This document shows, piece by piece, positions 7,212 to 13,427 of a DNA stretch of 13,427 bases (position 1 is its first letter; each line of letters starts with the position of its first letter). The notes under the pieces were generated by a model that made no database searches, was not told where the DNA came from, and saw only the letters and a list, made by a program, of their open reading frames with translations. The DNA lies in contig DOWV01000079.1 of NCBI GenBank assembly GCA_003519375.1, positions 1 through 13,427 on the forward strand. Reading direction: 5' to 3'. The stretch is from Bacteroidota bacterium. GTDB taxonomy: Bacteria > Bacteroidota > Ignavibacteria > UBA10030. Both the position numbers and the translations under genes were made by a program.

Positions 7212-10200
7212 TTACTTTACCAGCATTAACTTTTTCTGCGCGACAAAGTCCCCCGCTCTCACGCGGTAGATATACATTCCGCTCGGCAGAGAACTCGCGT
7301 TCCATCGGACTCTATGCAGACCAGCTTCATAGTCACGCGAAACGACTGTTGCGACTTCTCTCGCCAGCATATCGTAGACTTTGAGAGTCACGTAGGCTGA
7401 TTTCGGCAGAGCGAACTCAAAAGTGGTGCTCGGATTAAACGGATTTGGAAAGTTCTGAGTGAGATTGAATTCGACGGTTATCGGAGGAGAAGCGAAATCT
7501 TCATTCGCCGCAATGGAAGCAGCAGGGGTACTGGCCGCCAGAGAAGGAGCACCTGGACCGGAAGCTTGATACGACTGGCTGCTGCTCACTGTCGTTTGGA
7601 CGGTTCCATCCTCGATATTCGGTGGTGACACGATCACGGATCCAGAGGAGTTTGTCAGTACGCGCGGAGATACCGGTATGGTCGTCGTCCCTCCCCACGT
7701 GTTCTCCCCTCCCTGTATGGTCAATGAAACAGTCAAGGAATTTTCCGGCCGAATCACATTTTCACGAATCCCTGTCGATATGCTGATATTCGTTTCTGGC
7801 CTGACGATGATCACGTGTTCGTCATACGACGCTGCCTGCTCAAGAGAAACCTGTATTGATCCCGAGCCTCTATCGACCATCATCAAGAAATCCGTACCCT
7901 TGTTATTCACATTCAGTGCGGAGTAGTAGTCGGTCGTTGCGTCTCCTCCCGTCCGGGTGAGATTCGCAAGAGAAACCTGATCAAACGTTCCGGCAGGCGT
8001 GGAAATGGTCCATGTGACAGATGCTATTGGACTCGACGGTGGTGATGTCGAGCTCACGGTGGCAGTATAGCTCATCGAAGCGCTCTCGGAGCTTGTCGAG
8101 TCGAGCGAATACCAACCGCCGGTCGATGTAATCTGGGTAAGGTTCACCGATTGGTTGTAGATATATGAAAGGTTGAAGGTCATCGGTGATTGTTCGCTCA
8201 CGGTGGTAGTAGACGCGGCCTGATTATTCGTGACATCAGATTCGCCCGGTGTTGCACCGGATATCACCGCAGTGTACGTATGCGTTCCGGATGTCGTGGC
8301 GGTGAGGCCCTGGAACGTCGCCGTCACAGTCCCCCCTGCCGGGACAACAATTGCAAGCGGACCTGCAAGGAGTGTCGCGCCTTCATACAGCGAGACTGAG
8401 GCCGTCGCGCCTGATTGACCAGTCAATTCACGAATAACAGCCTGGACGTCGAACGGTGTGTTCGCGTTGATTTGCGCCGGTACGATCAATTGATCCACCG
8501 TGAGATCGGGCTTCGGAAGTACATTGACTGTCACCGCATAGTCGTTGTTTGTTGTGTCCATCTCAGCAGGAACAGCCCCTGTGGTCTTCACCGTGAAGGT
8601 GTGTGTGCCGGCGGTCGAGATGACGACTCCGCTAAACGTAACGTCGACGTTGCCACCAGCGGGCACCGAAATCGTCTGTGTGGCACCGACCGAAGCAGCT
8701 CCATCGTACAAAGTGACACCCGCGGTCGCACCCACGATTCCTATGTATTCCGTTATGGATGCCGAGAGAGTGAAAGGCGTCCCGACCTGAACCGTTGAAG
8801 GCACGGTGACGTTGTCCACCCGGAGATCGGGCTTTGCTGCGGCTGACACCGAGAAACAGTAGCTGTTGTTGCTCACATCAGACTCGGAGGGGACGGCATT
8901 GGATATCTTGACGGTGTAGGAATGTGTGCCGGATGTTGAAGCGACAATTCCCGTAAACGAAACGGTGACGCTCCCCGCCGCGGAAACCGAAACGTTCGTA
9001 AACGTCCCAAGGACAGAGGTCCCCTCAGAAAGGGTAACCGTCGCCGAAGCGCCGGTTTGTCCATCCACCTCCTTAATGAGAGCATCGACGGAGAACGACG
9101 ATCCGGTGCTCACAGAGGATGGACTGGTCACTTCGTCTACTTTGAGGTCTGGACGAACGACCACCGTCAGCGAGAATTCAAAGCTGTTGTCTTCGTCATT
9201 TGACTCGCACGGTTGGACATTCGAGATCTTGACAGTGTAGTTGTGAACACCGGGAGTCCGCTCCTTGATGTTCTGGAAGATCGCATGAGCTGTTCCACCG
9301 GGTGTAAGCAATACCCTGATTGGGGAGGCCTGCCTGTCTCTTCCTTCATACAGCGTAACGGTCGCCGACGCCCCGCTCTGTCCGCCGAACTCACGCACCA
9401 CCACGTCAATGTCAAACGATGTGTTAAGAAAAACCGGTGAAACGGCAGAGGCGCTTTCGACGCGGATATCGGGCTTCGTCACAACTTGAACCGTCACGGT
9501 GGAACTGTTGTTCGTTCCATCAGATTCCGGCGGATCACAGTTCGTGATCGAAACGGTGTAGATATGCTGACCCGGCGTTGCCGTTGTGATTCCTCGGAAC
9601 GTCACGCGTTCGAGCGATCCGGAATGCACTTCGACTTCTGCGAAAGATCCGATGAGGGATGCACCATCAAAGAGTGAAACTGTCGCCTTCACCTTCGTTG
9701 ACTTGTCGGTTTGGCGAACATAAGCCTGGATTTCGAACGGAGTGTTTACAAACACTTCGTCGGGGGCTTTGAGCTTTTCCACGAGCAGGTCTGGTTGCAC
9801 CCACACGTTCACTGTAAACGATCGTGAATTGTTCGTGAGATCGAACTCCGGGGGCACCGTGTTGGAGATCTTGACACTGTAGGAGTGTCGACCCGCTGTC
9901 GTAGCCATGATTCCGGGAAATGACACATTGGCGCTGCCACCTTTGGGCACAGCAACATTCTCAAGGGAGGTCAGTACCGTCGAGCCTTCATAGAGAGTGA
10001 CAGTGGTTGTCGCATCGCTGTCCCCCTTGACCTCGCGGATGGTCGCCTGAACCGTAAACGGCGTGTTTGCAGGTACCTGTTCGGGAGCATCGATTTTGTG
10101 AATCCGGAGGTTTGGCCTTGAAAATACGTGAATGTCATCCTCGAGATGCTCATCATGCCAGCCATCAACCTTCACATGGACTTTGACATGGAAACCCTGA

Positions 10201-10523
10201 CACTCGTCGTAACCCTGGAGCAGAAAACTGGCCTGGCCATTCACAAGCGTGAGGTTGTCCGCTGTGTACTTTTTCAGGCGATTCTTCGCCCCATCATCAG
10301 GATCAGCGACGAGTTGCTTGATGAAAGTTGGAAGAGGATATTTCTGAGGATCGACACTGCGAATGGTCGCCGTGACTTCAATGCCGCCCGCACTTCGAGA
10401 AGCCTGCAGCGAAAGCGAATACGGCTCTTTGATCGCGTTTCGCTCTTGACCGACGGCAATGCTCGCGAGAGATGTCGCGAGGATCAGGAAGAAGAGGCGT
10501 AAAGAGAGGGGTTTGTCTTGCAT
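7212..10523 (-). CDS. Secreted CARDB-repeat protein with T9SS C-terminal sorting domain
   Basis: The product is 1103 aa. The ATG at 10523 is preferred over the upstream GTG (10562) because AGGAG lies 7 nt before it and it yields a signal peptide: MQDK, a hydrophobic stretch with RLFFLILATSLASIAVG, then cleavage near AVG-Q. Residues about 24-135 are a unique region I do not recognise. Residues 136-777 are six tandem Ig-fold repeats opening (R/K/Q)P(D/N)(L/I) and ending near S/D-x-x-NN, as in CARDB domains (cell-adhesion-related in bacteria). Residues about 778-1020 are beta-rich and unclassified. Residues 1021-1103 open LTQNFPNPFNP and end VAQKKLMLVK, like a type A T9SS sorting domain, which directs export across the outer membrane and is then cleaved. 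It is probably surface-attached or released. No enzymatic motif is visible; ligand binding or adhesion is a guess. It is transcribed alone, between a candidate promoter and a strong terminator. Confidence 0.93.
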   Translation of the reverse strand: MQDKPLSLRLFFLILATSLASIAVGQERNAIKEPYSLSLQASRSAGGIEVTATIRSVDPQKYPLPTFIKQLVADPDDGAKNRLKKYTADNLTLVNGQASFLLQGYDECQGFHVKVHVKVDGWHDEHLEDDIHVFSRPNLRIHKIDAPEQVPANTPFTVQATIREVKGDSDATTTVTLYEGSTVLTSLENVAVPKGGSANVSFPGIMATTAGRHSYSVKISNTVPPEFDLTNNSRSFTVNVWVQPDLLVEKLKAPDEVFVNTPFEIQAYVRQTDKSTKVKATVSLFDGASLIGSFAEVEVHSGSLERVTFRGITTATPGQHIYTVSITNCDPPESDGTNNSSTVTVQVVTKPDIRVESASAVSPVFLNTSFDIDVVVREFGGQSGASATVTLYEGRDRQASPIRVLLTPGGTAHAIFQNIKERTPGVHNYTVKISNVQPCESNDEDNSFEFSLTVVVRPDLKVDEVTSPSSVSTGSSFSVDALIKEVDGQTGASATVTLSEGTSVLGTFTNVSVSAAGSVTVSFTGIVASTSGTHSYTVKISNAVPSESDVSNNSYCFSVSAAAKPDLRVDNVTVPSTVQVGTPFTLSASITEYIGIVGATAGVTLYDGAASVGATQTISVPAGGNVDVTFSGVVISTAGTHTFTVKTTGAVPAEMDTTNNDYAVTVNVLPKPDLTVDQLIVPAQINANTPFDVQAVIRELTGQSGATASVSLYEGATLLAGPLAIVVPAGGTVTATFQGLTATTSGTHTYTAVISGATPGESDVTNNQAASTTTVSEQSPMTFNLSYIYNQSVNLTQITSTGGWYSLDSTSSESASMSYTATVSSTSPPSSPIASVTWTISTPAGTFDQVSLANLTRTGGDATTDYYSALNVNNKGTDFLMMVDRGSGSIQVSLEQAASYDEHVIIVRPETNISISTGIRENVIRPENSLTVSLTIQGGENTWGGTTTIPVSPRVLTNSSGSVIVSPPNIEDGTVQTTVSSSQSYQASGPGAPSLAASTPAASIAANEDFASPPITVEFNLTQNFPNPFNPSTTFEFALPKSAYVTLKVYDMLAREVATVVSRDYEAGLHRVRWNASSLPSGMYIYRVRAGDFVAQKKLMLVK
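7215..7463 (-). other. T9SS type A sorting domain (3' end of the secreted-protein gene)
   Basis: The last 83 residues form one beta-sandwich-like module. It has NFPNPFNPSTTF, then ALPKSAYVTLKVYDMLAREV, then a glycine/aspartate-rich turn, LPSGMYIYRV and a basic tail KKLMLVK. The order NPFNP, hydrophobic strands with VYD-LG-like turn, PSGxYxYR and terminal K/R-rich tail is that of secretion-signal CTDs in Ignavibacteria-like and Bacteroidetes T9SS cargo. The usual G in the DMLGREV turn is A here. The secretion machinery itself is not in this window. Confidence 0.85.
8193..10118 (-). repeat. Six tandem CARDB-like coding repeats, period 321 bp
   Basis: The six units begin at residues 136, 243, 350, 457, 564 and 671 of the secreted protein (opening codons at 10118, 9797, 9476, 9155, 8834 and 8513). 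Each is exactly 107 residues, with no insertion or deletion between copies. Conserved positions include the P-D-L start, a NTPF or similar at 18-21, VTLYEG near 40-45, AGG near 60, G-H-x-Y-x-V near 76-82 and E-x-D-x-x-NN near 91-97. Copies have diverged in sequence while keeping length and DNA register. Confidence 0.93.
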
Positions 10524-10530
10524 GAAGTGG

Positions 10531-10535
10531 CTCCT
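10531..10535 (-). promoter_or_regulatory. Ribosome binding site fixing the secreted-protein start
   Basis: AGGAG on the minus strand ends 7 nt before the ATG at 10523. It decides between this start and the in-frame GTG at 10562, which has no such site and would put a charged stretch ahead of the signal peptide. Confidence 0.8.
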
Positions 10536-10659
10536 GCACTTGGACGGGTCCGAAGATTGCACTTTTTGACAAATTGGACCGCGTCCGCTTCTACGCTGAA
10601 GGGGTAAGAGGAACGGAATATTGGTCGTGTAGTACTAGAGGCGCTAAGATCTTGTAATA

Positions 10660-10691
10660 CAAAGTTAACTCGCGTCAGCCTCAAAGTCAAC
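10660..10691 (-). promoter_or_regulatory. Candidate promoter of the secreted CARDB-repeat gene
   Basis: On the minus strand GTTGAC (10686-10691) lies 18 nt ahead of TAACTTTG (10660-10667), an exact match to the Bacteroidetes -7 consensus TAnnTTTG. GTTG is also near the position of the TTTG -33 element, counted as 20 nt away. Transcription would start near 10653, giving a leader of about 130 nt. This is motif evidence only. Confidence 0.5.
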
Positions 10692-10944
10692 GATACGCCA
10701 AAAAGGCCTACCGATTTACAGCGATGTAGTATAGCCATCACTCCGTCTCGTGTTCTTGCGTGCTCGTGGAAAAATGCGATGCAAGAATTCGGTTTTCTGC
10801 AGGAGGGATTTGACTCGCTGCTGATTCACGAAAAATAGCAAATTTCGAAAAGGAGATGTCGGCGAAATGCAGTGATTAAGTATTCGACGCAATCTTCAGT
10901 TGGGCTAGTGCCTTTTGTCAATGCGCGCCAAATTCTGAGAAGAA

Positions 10945-11277
10945 TCACGTCGTCAGGAGCGGGATGAGGATCAACTCCAGGAACAATGCCGACGCAAACT
11001 CGACTATGATTGGAATAACAACGACATCGGGAAAGAGTTCCGCTTCCGTATACCGTGTGAGGAGAAACATCGCCAGAAAGATGCCGGCGGCGAATTTCAC
11101 AACCATCGGTAAAGGAAGGGGGACAAAACCGACGAGGTACGGCGCTCCGGCTACCACAATGCAATTCAGCAATGTGATGCGGATCGAACGTATCTTGAGT
11201 GCGGCGAGGTAGAGGAGTGTCCGGACGAGAAGAGGTAAGAACGCGAGAACTGCAATAGTCGTGAAATCGACCTTCAC
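10945..11277 (-). CDS. Small four-helix integral membrane protein of unknown function
   Basis: I do not recognise this 110-aa protein. It is very hydrophobic, with about four transmembrane segments near residues 5-27, 36-54, 57-77 and 85-107. Charged residues sit in the short linkers, for example KIRSIR after the first helix and RYTEAE before the last. There is no soluble domain and no signal peptide beyond the first helix. I chose the GTG at 11275-11277, which overlaps the TGA of the upstream TPR gene as GTGA and has GGGAG 5 nt before it. An alternative GTG at 11289 would add MGDK. The overlap implies translational coupling with the TPR lipoprotein, so the two may act together at the inner membrane or envelope. 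That is inference. Confidence 0.8.
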   Translation of the reverse strand: MKVDFTTIAVLAFLPLLVRTLLYLAALKIRSIRITLLNCIVVAGAPYLVGFVPLPLPMVVKFAAGIFLAMFLLTRYTEAELFPDVVVIPIIVEFASALFLELILIPLLTT

Positions 11278-12557
11278 TTTGTCTCCCACCCAATCCCGCG
11301 ACCCCGAAGAAGTTCTTTTGCTTTTGTGTCACCGAGGAGGGCGGCGCGTTTCATCATCGTCACCCCCTCGTCCTCCCTTCCCCGCTCAAGAAGCAGCGAT
11401 CCCAGATTGCGGACAGCACTCGAGAGCGTGGAGTCATTTTTAATGGCATCCTCAAAGGCTGACTCAGCCTGCGACATAAGTCCCTTCGAGCGGTAAGCTT
11501 CACCGAGTCCGTCATAGGCTTCGGAGAAACCCGGGTTCAAATCGAGCGCGGACTGGAACATCTTCATTGCGTCATCGAATTCATTGCGCTTCATTTCCAA
11601 TCGCCCGGCCCGCAGATATCCGATTGGGTTGTCGGGCGCCGACTCAAGAACGCCCTTGTAAGCCTCTGCAGCTTCTGCGTACTCCCCTTTTTTTTCATAG
11701 AGGTCCGCCAGACCGTAGTAGCTGTACGTATCGGAAGGATCGACGCGGAGAGCCCGGCGGTAGAGTTCGATGGCATCCGGCTCCCTGCGCAATCTGACAA
11801 GCAACCTGGCATAGCTTCTCATGGCAGAGATATTGTCCGGGGCCAGATCGATTGTGCGCAGATAAGCTACCTGAGCTGCAGAATAATTTGTCAGAGCTTC
11901 ATAGGTTATTGCCTTGTTGAACCACGGAGTATCCCAGTTCGGCATGGACGAAATCGAAGCGCCGAAGTAATCGAGGGCATGTGTGTAGAGGCCCCGGGTT
12001 ATACATACTTCTCCCAGGCCGTTGAACGCTTCGGAGGCATCGCTGGAAAACGACACCGCGTTCTTACCGGCCCGAGACTGAAGATTCAATTCCCGGCACA
12101 GACTCGCAGCAGTAGAAAAGGCAACTTCCGCACTATCCATTTTGCCCGCCTCGAAGTATGCATGGCCGAGTGTGTTAATGACCGGCACAAACTTGCCGTC
12201 CATTACGCGGGCTACGCGGCAGAGGTAGATCGCCGTGTCCACATGGCCAAGATCGATGTTGACCGCAGCGAGCCGCTCGTACGCATACACGTTGAGAGGA
12301 TCAAGCTCCAGCGTCTTTTCCAATGCCAGCGTCGCCTCTTCAAGATACCCCGTCTTATAATATGTCATGGCGAGACCGAAATACGCTTCAGGTCGTTTCT
12401 TGTCTTGGTCGATCGCCCTGAAATACATCTTTATCGCTTCCTCGAAGTTCCCGGCGAGGAAGTATCTCTCAGCCGATTGGAAATACGGCTCAAACATGGA
12501 GATACTGCACGAGGCCAGAACGACGGCGAGGACGAAAATGAAGATTGTGAGTTTCAC
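11274..12557 (-). CDS. TPR-repeat lipoprotein
   Basis: The product is 427 aa. The start GTG at 12557 has AAGGA 9 nt upstream and gives MKLTIFIFVLAVVLASC, a lipoprotein signal peptide with lipobox LASC (modified cysteine at 17). The TTG at 12566 would place the Shine-Dalgarno one base away and is less likely. The rest is about ten tetratricopeptide repeats of 34 residues (from about 23 to 412). They have the usual W/Y-x-x-LG-x-Y, A-x-x-A-F/Y and P spacing, for example YFGLAMTYYKTGYLEEA and YDGLGEAYRSKG. TPR superhelices are protein-binding scaffolds; the anchor suggests the periplasmic face of the inner or outer membrane. The gene starts 5 nt after the deacetylase-like gene stop and overlaps the membrane-protein gene by 4 nt, so all three form one operon. 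The partner protein is not known. Confidence 0.92.
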   Translation of the reverse strand: MKLTIFIFVLAVVLASCSISMFEPYFQSAERYFLAGNFEEAIKMYFRAIDQDKKRPEAYFGLAMTYYKTGYLEEATLALEKTLELDPLNVYAYERLAAVNIDLGHVDTAIYLCRVARVMDGKFVPVINTLGHAYFEAGKMDSAEVAFSTAASLCRELNLQSRAGKNAVSFSSDASEAFNGLGEVCITRGLYTHALDYFGASISSMPNWDTPWFNKAITYEALTNYSAAQVAYLRTIDLAPDNISAMRSYARLLVRLRREPDAIELYRRALRVDPSDTYSYYGLADLYEKKGEYAEAAEAYKGVLESAPDNPIGYLRAGRLEMKRNEFDDAMKMFQSALDLNPGFSEAYDGLGEAYRSKGLMSQAESAFEDAIKNDSTLSSAVRNLGSLLLERGREDEGVTMMKRAALLGDTKAKELLRGRGIGWETK

Positions 12558-12562
12558 GACGA

Positions 12563-13427
12563 TCAATCCTTCAGGACAGGCCGCTTCATGTTCTTGACAC
12601 CAACCGACGCCAAGAGATCCCTGTAGGTCAATGCCCTGACATCGCTCTGCTGCATGGCAGCCCGCACGTCCGGAGCCAGAAGGGCATGCAATTCGGCCTC
12701 ACGATGCCTGCTCATGTCGCGAGGACCCGTGAGATTGAGGTCTATGAGAGCATCCATCTCGGGAGTCTGAAGCCCGATGTGAAAAACGAAGAGACTGATC
12801 TTGCCCGTCGGAAGAACGGCAAGTCTTGCAAGCAACGTATCGACTTTGTTCGCCGGCTGAGCAGAATAGACACCAGCGGCATCTACTTCATCAAAGTACC
12901 GCGAAACTACCAGCCCATATTCCTGTGCCAGCTTTTCCAGCAACTGCCGTGTCTCCAGTGTGTTGACCGCTGCCCCCATGTGGTGGTCGAGGTAGTCGAT
13001 CCTCAAGCCGCTTTTTAAAGCACGGTCGATTTGTGCCCTCAGTTCCGTCTCGATTCCCCTTAGACTTGGCTTGTTCCCGAACAGGGCAGCGCGAGTAGGG
13101 AAAAAATAGCCCAGACTATCCACCAGAGACGGGACGGCCAGGCGGCCCGCGATGGGACCCCATCGATAGTTTTTCCACTCGGCGTTGAGTGTGAGGTGAA
13201 CGCCAACCGAGGCGTGGGGGTACCGACGAAGGATGTCAACGGCCTCCTGATACCATGGACAGGCAAACATAACGGAGAAGGACACTGGAAGGCCTGATTT
13301 CAATACCTGAATCGCGGCCATGTTCACTGCATGGCACATGCCCAAATCGTCGCATCGAATCAATATGCCTTTTTCGTTATTCGCGATAATCTGAGATTGT
13401 GCTCTTGGGGCGAAGAATGTGCAAAGA
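12563..13427 (-). CDS. YdjC/ChbG-family carbohydrate deacetylase-like protein (N-terminus cut by the window edge)
   Basis: The frame is open to the right window edge, so the true start lies beyond it. A TTG at 13363 is merely internal. Visible are 287 residues. The first part, TFFAPRAQSQ, looks like the end of a signal peptide with an alanine-type cleavage site, so the enzyme is probably exported. Then come RCDDLGMCHAVN, VGVHLTLN, DYLDHHMG and FHIG near the C-terminal third. These correspond to the DD-G, H-x-T and HHxH-like metal and catalytic positions of the YdjC/ChbG fold (E. coli ChbG removes one acetyl group from chitooligosaccharides). The DHHMG form differs from the DSHHH of ChbG. The substrate is unknown and may be a glycan or peptidoglycan-related sugar. 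The stop is 5 nt from the TPR lipoprotein start, which supports an envelope role. Confidence 0.88.
   Translation of the reverse strand, partial: LCTFFAPRAQSQIIANNEKGILIRCDDLGMCHAVNMAAIQVLKSGLPVSFSVMFACPWYQEAVDILRRYPHASVGVHLTLNAEWKNYRWGPIAGRLAVPSLVDSLGYFFPTRAALFGNKPSLRGIETELRAQIDRALKSGLRIDYLDHHMGAAVNTLETRQLLEKLAQEYGLVVSRYFDEVDAAGVYSAQPANKVDTLLARLAVLPTGKISLFVFHIGLQTPEMDALIDLNLTGPRDMSRHREAELHALLAPDVRAAMQQSDVRALTYRDLLASVGVKNMKRPVLKD

Larger units (their letters stand above)
10524..10944. other. Non-coding region between the two right-hand transcription units
   Basis: This 421-bp stretch holds no credible gene on either strand. On the minus strand it contains the 5' leader and candidate promoter of the secreted-protein gene (10660-10691). 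It also has a small GGAC-CGC-GTCC hairpin in the leader (10576-10586) and a loose inverted repeat TTCTTGC/GCAAGAA (10753-10787). No convincing intrinsic terminator follows the membrane-protein gene at 10945, so the upstream operon may end by a factor-dependent route or read through. Nothing else is recognised. Confidence 0.6.

Noticed and set aside
6843..7269. Plus-strand open frames with peptides of the ERIRTSD and REDSNLR type
   Set aside because: These are spurious translations of the antisense of a tRNA gene, seen in many genomes; the frames cover the tRNA-Arg and its partial copy.
8193..10118. Regular 321-bp repetition as a CRISPR array or satellite
   Set aside because: The period is coding, the units are diverged in DNA and keep protein motifs; there are no short identical repeats with spacers.
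7212..10562. GTG start at 10562 for the secreted protein
   Set aside because: It would bury the signal peptide behind 13 polar residues; the ATG at 10523 has AGGAG at proper spacing.
10753..10787. Inverted repeat TTCTTGC/GCAAGAA as a terminator of the upstream operon
   Set aside because: The loop is 21 nt, there is no T-run on the minus strand after it, and the stem is only 7 bp.
10826..11332. A 168-codon minus-strand open frame overlapping the small membrane protein
   Set aside because: It overlaps two better-supported genes in another frame and has no membrane helices, motifs or credible start site.
11979..12626. A 215-codon plus-strand open frame
   Set aside because: Antisense to the TPR lipoprotein, which has clear repeats and a lipobox.

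Overview
The window comes from a bacterial chromosome, most likely of the Bacteroidota/Chlorobiota/Ignavibacteriota (FCB) group. The strongest pointer is the large secreted protein at 7212-10523. It ends in a C-terminal domain with an NFPNPFNP opening and a terminal KKLMLVK, the form of a type IX secretion (T9SS) sorting domain. A candidate promoter in front of it has a TAnnTTTG-type -10. Some genes have clear Shine-Dalgarno sequences and one candidate promoter looks like classical sigma-70, which fits Ignavibacteria-like relatives better than core Bacteroidetes. The placement is inference. Every gene I accept lies on the minus strand, so transcription runs from right to left.

Right part (13427 down to 10945): a tight three-gene operon. 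It holds a YdjC/ChbG-family carbohydrate deacetylase-like protein whose N-terminus (apparently a signal peptide) is cut by the window edge, a TPR-repeat lipoprotein, and a small four-helix membrane protein. Junctions are 5 nt or less, or overlap, so a joint envelope role is likely but unknown. A roughly 420-bp non-coding stretch follows, with a candidate promoter for the next gene.

Middle part (10523 down to 7166): one large exported protein. It has a signal peptide, a short unique N-terminal region, six CARDB-like Ig-fold repeats of exactly 107 residues each, a beta-rich unclassified region and a T9SS sorting domain. A strong intrinsic terminator follows it.

Central junction (7123 down to 6816): a tRNA-Arg(CCT) gene with a sigma-70-like promoter. 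It is followed by a 94-bp spacer holding two stem-loops, then a second copy of the 3' half of the same tRNA. That copy starts exactly in the anticodon loop, which looks like an attachment-site scar of a tRNA-targeting integrative element. It is the most unusual structure here.

Left part (6815 down to 1): housekeeping genes. These are proS (prolyl-tRNA synthetase), an aldehyde dehydrogenase 6 nt behind it, dnaE (replicative DNA polymerase III alpha subunit) with its own candidate promoter, and the start of trxA (thioredoxin) 22 nt after dnaE. I found no CRISPR array, transposase, rRNA or clear defence system, and no strong candidate for a wholly new system.
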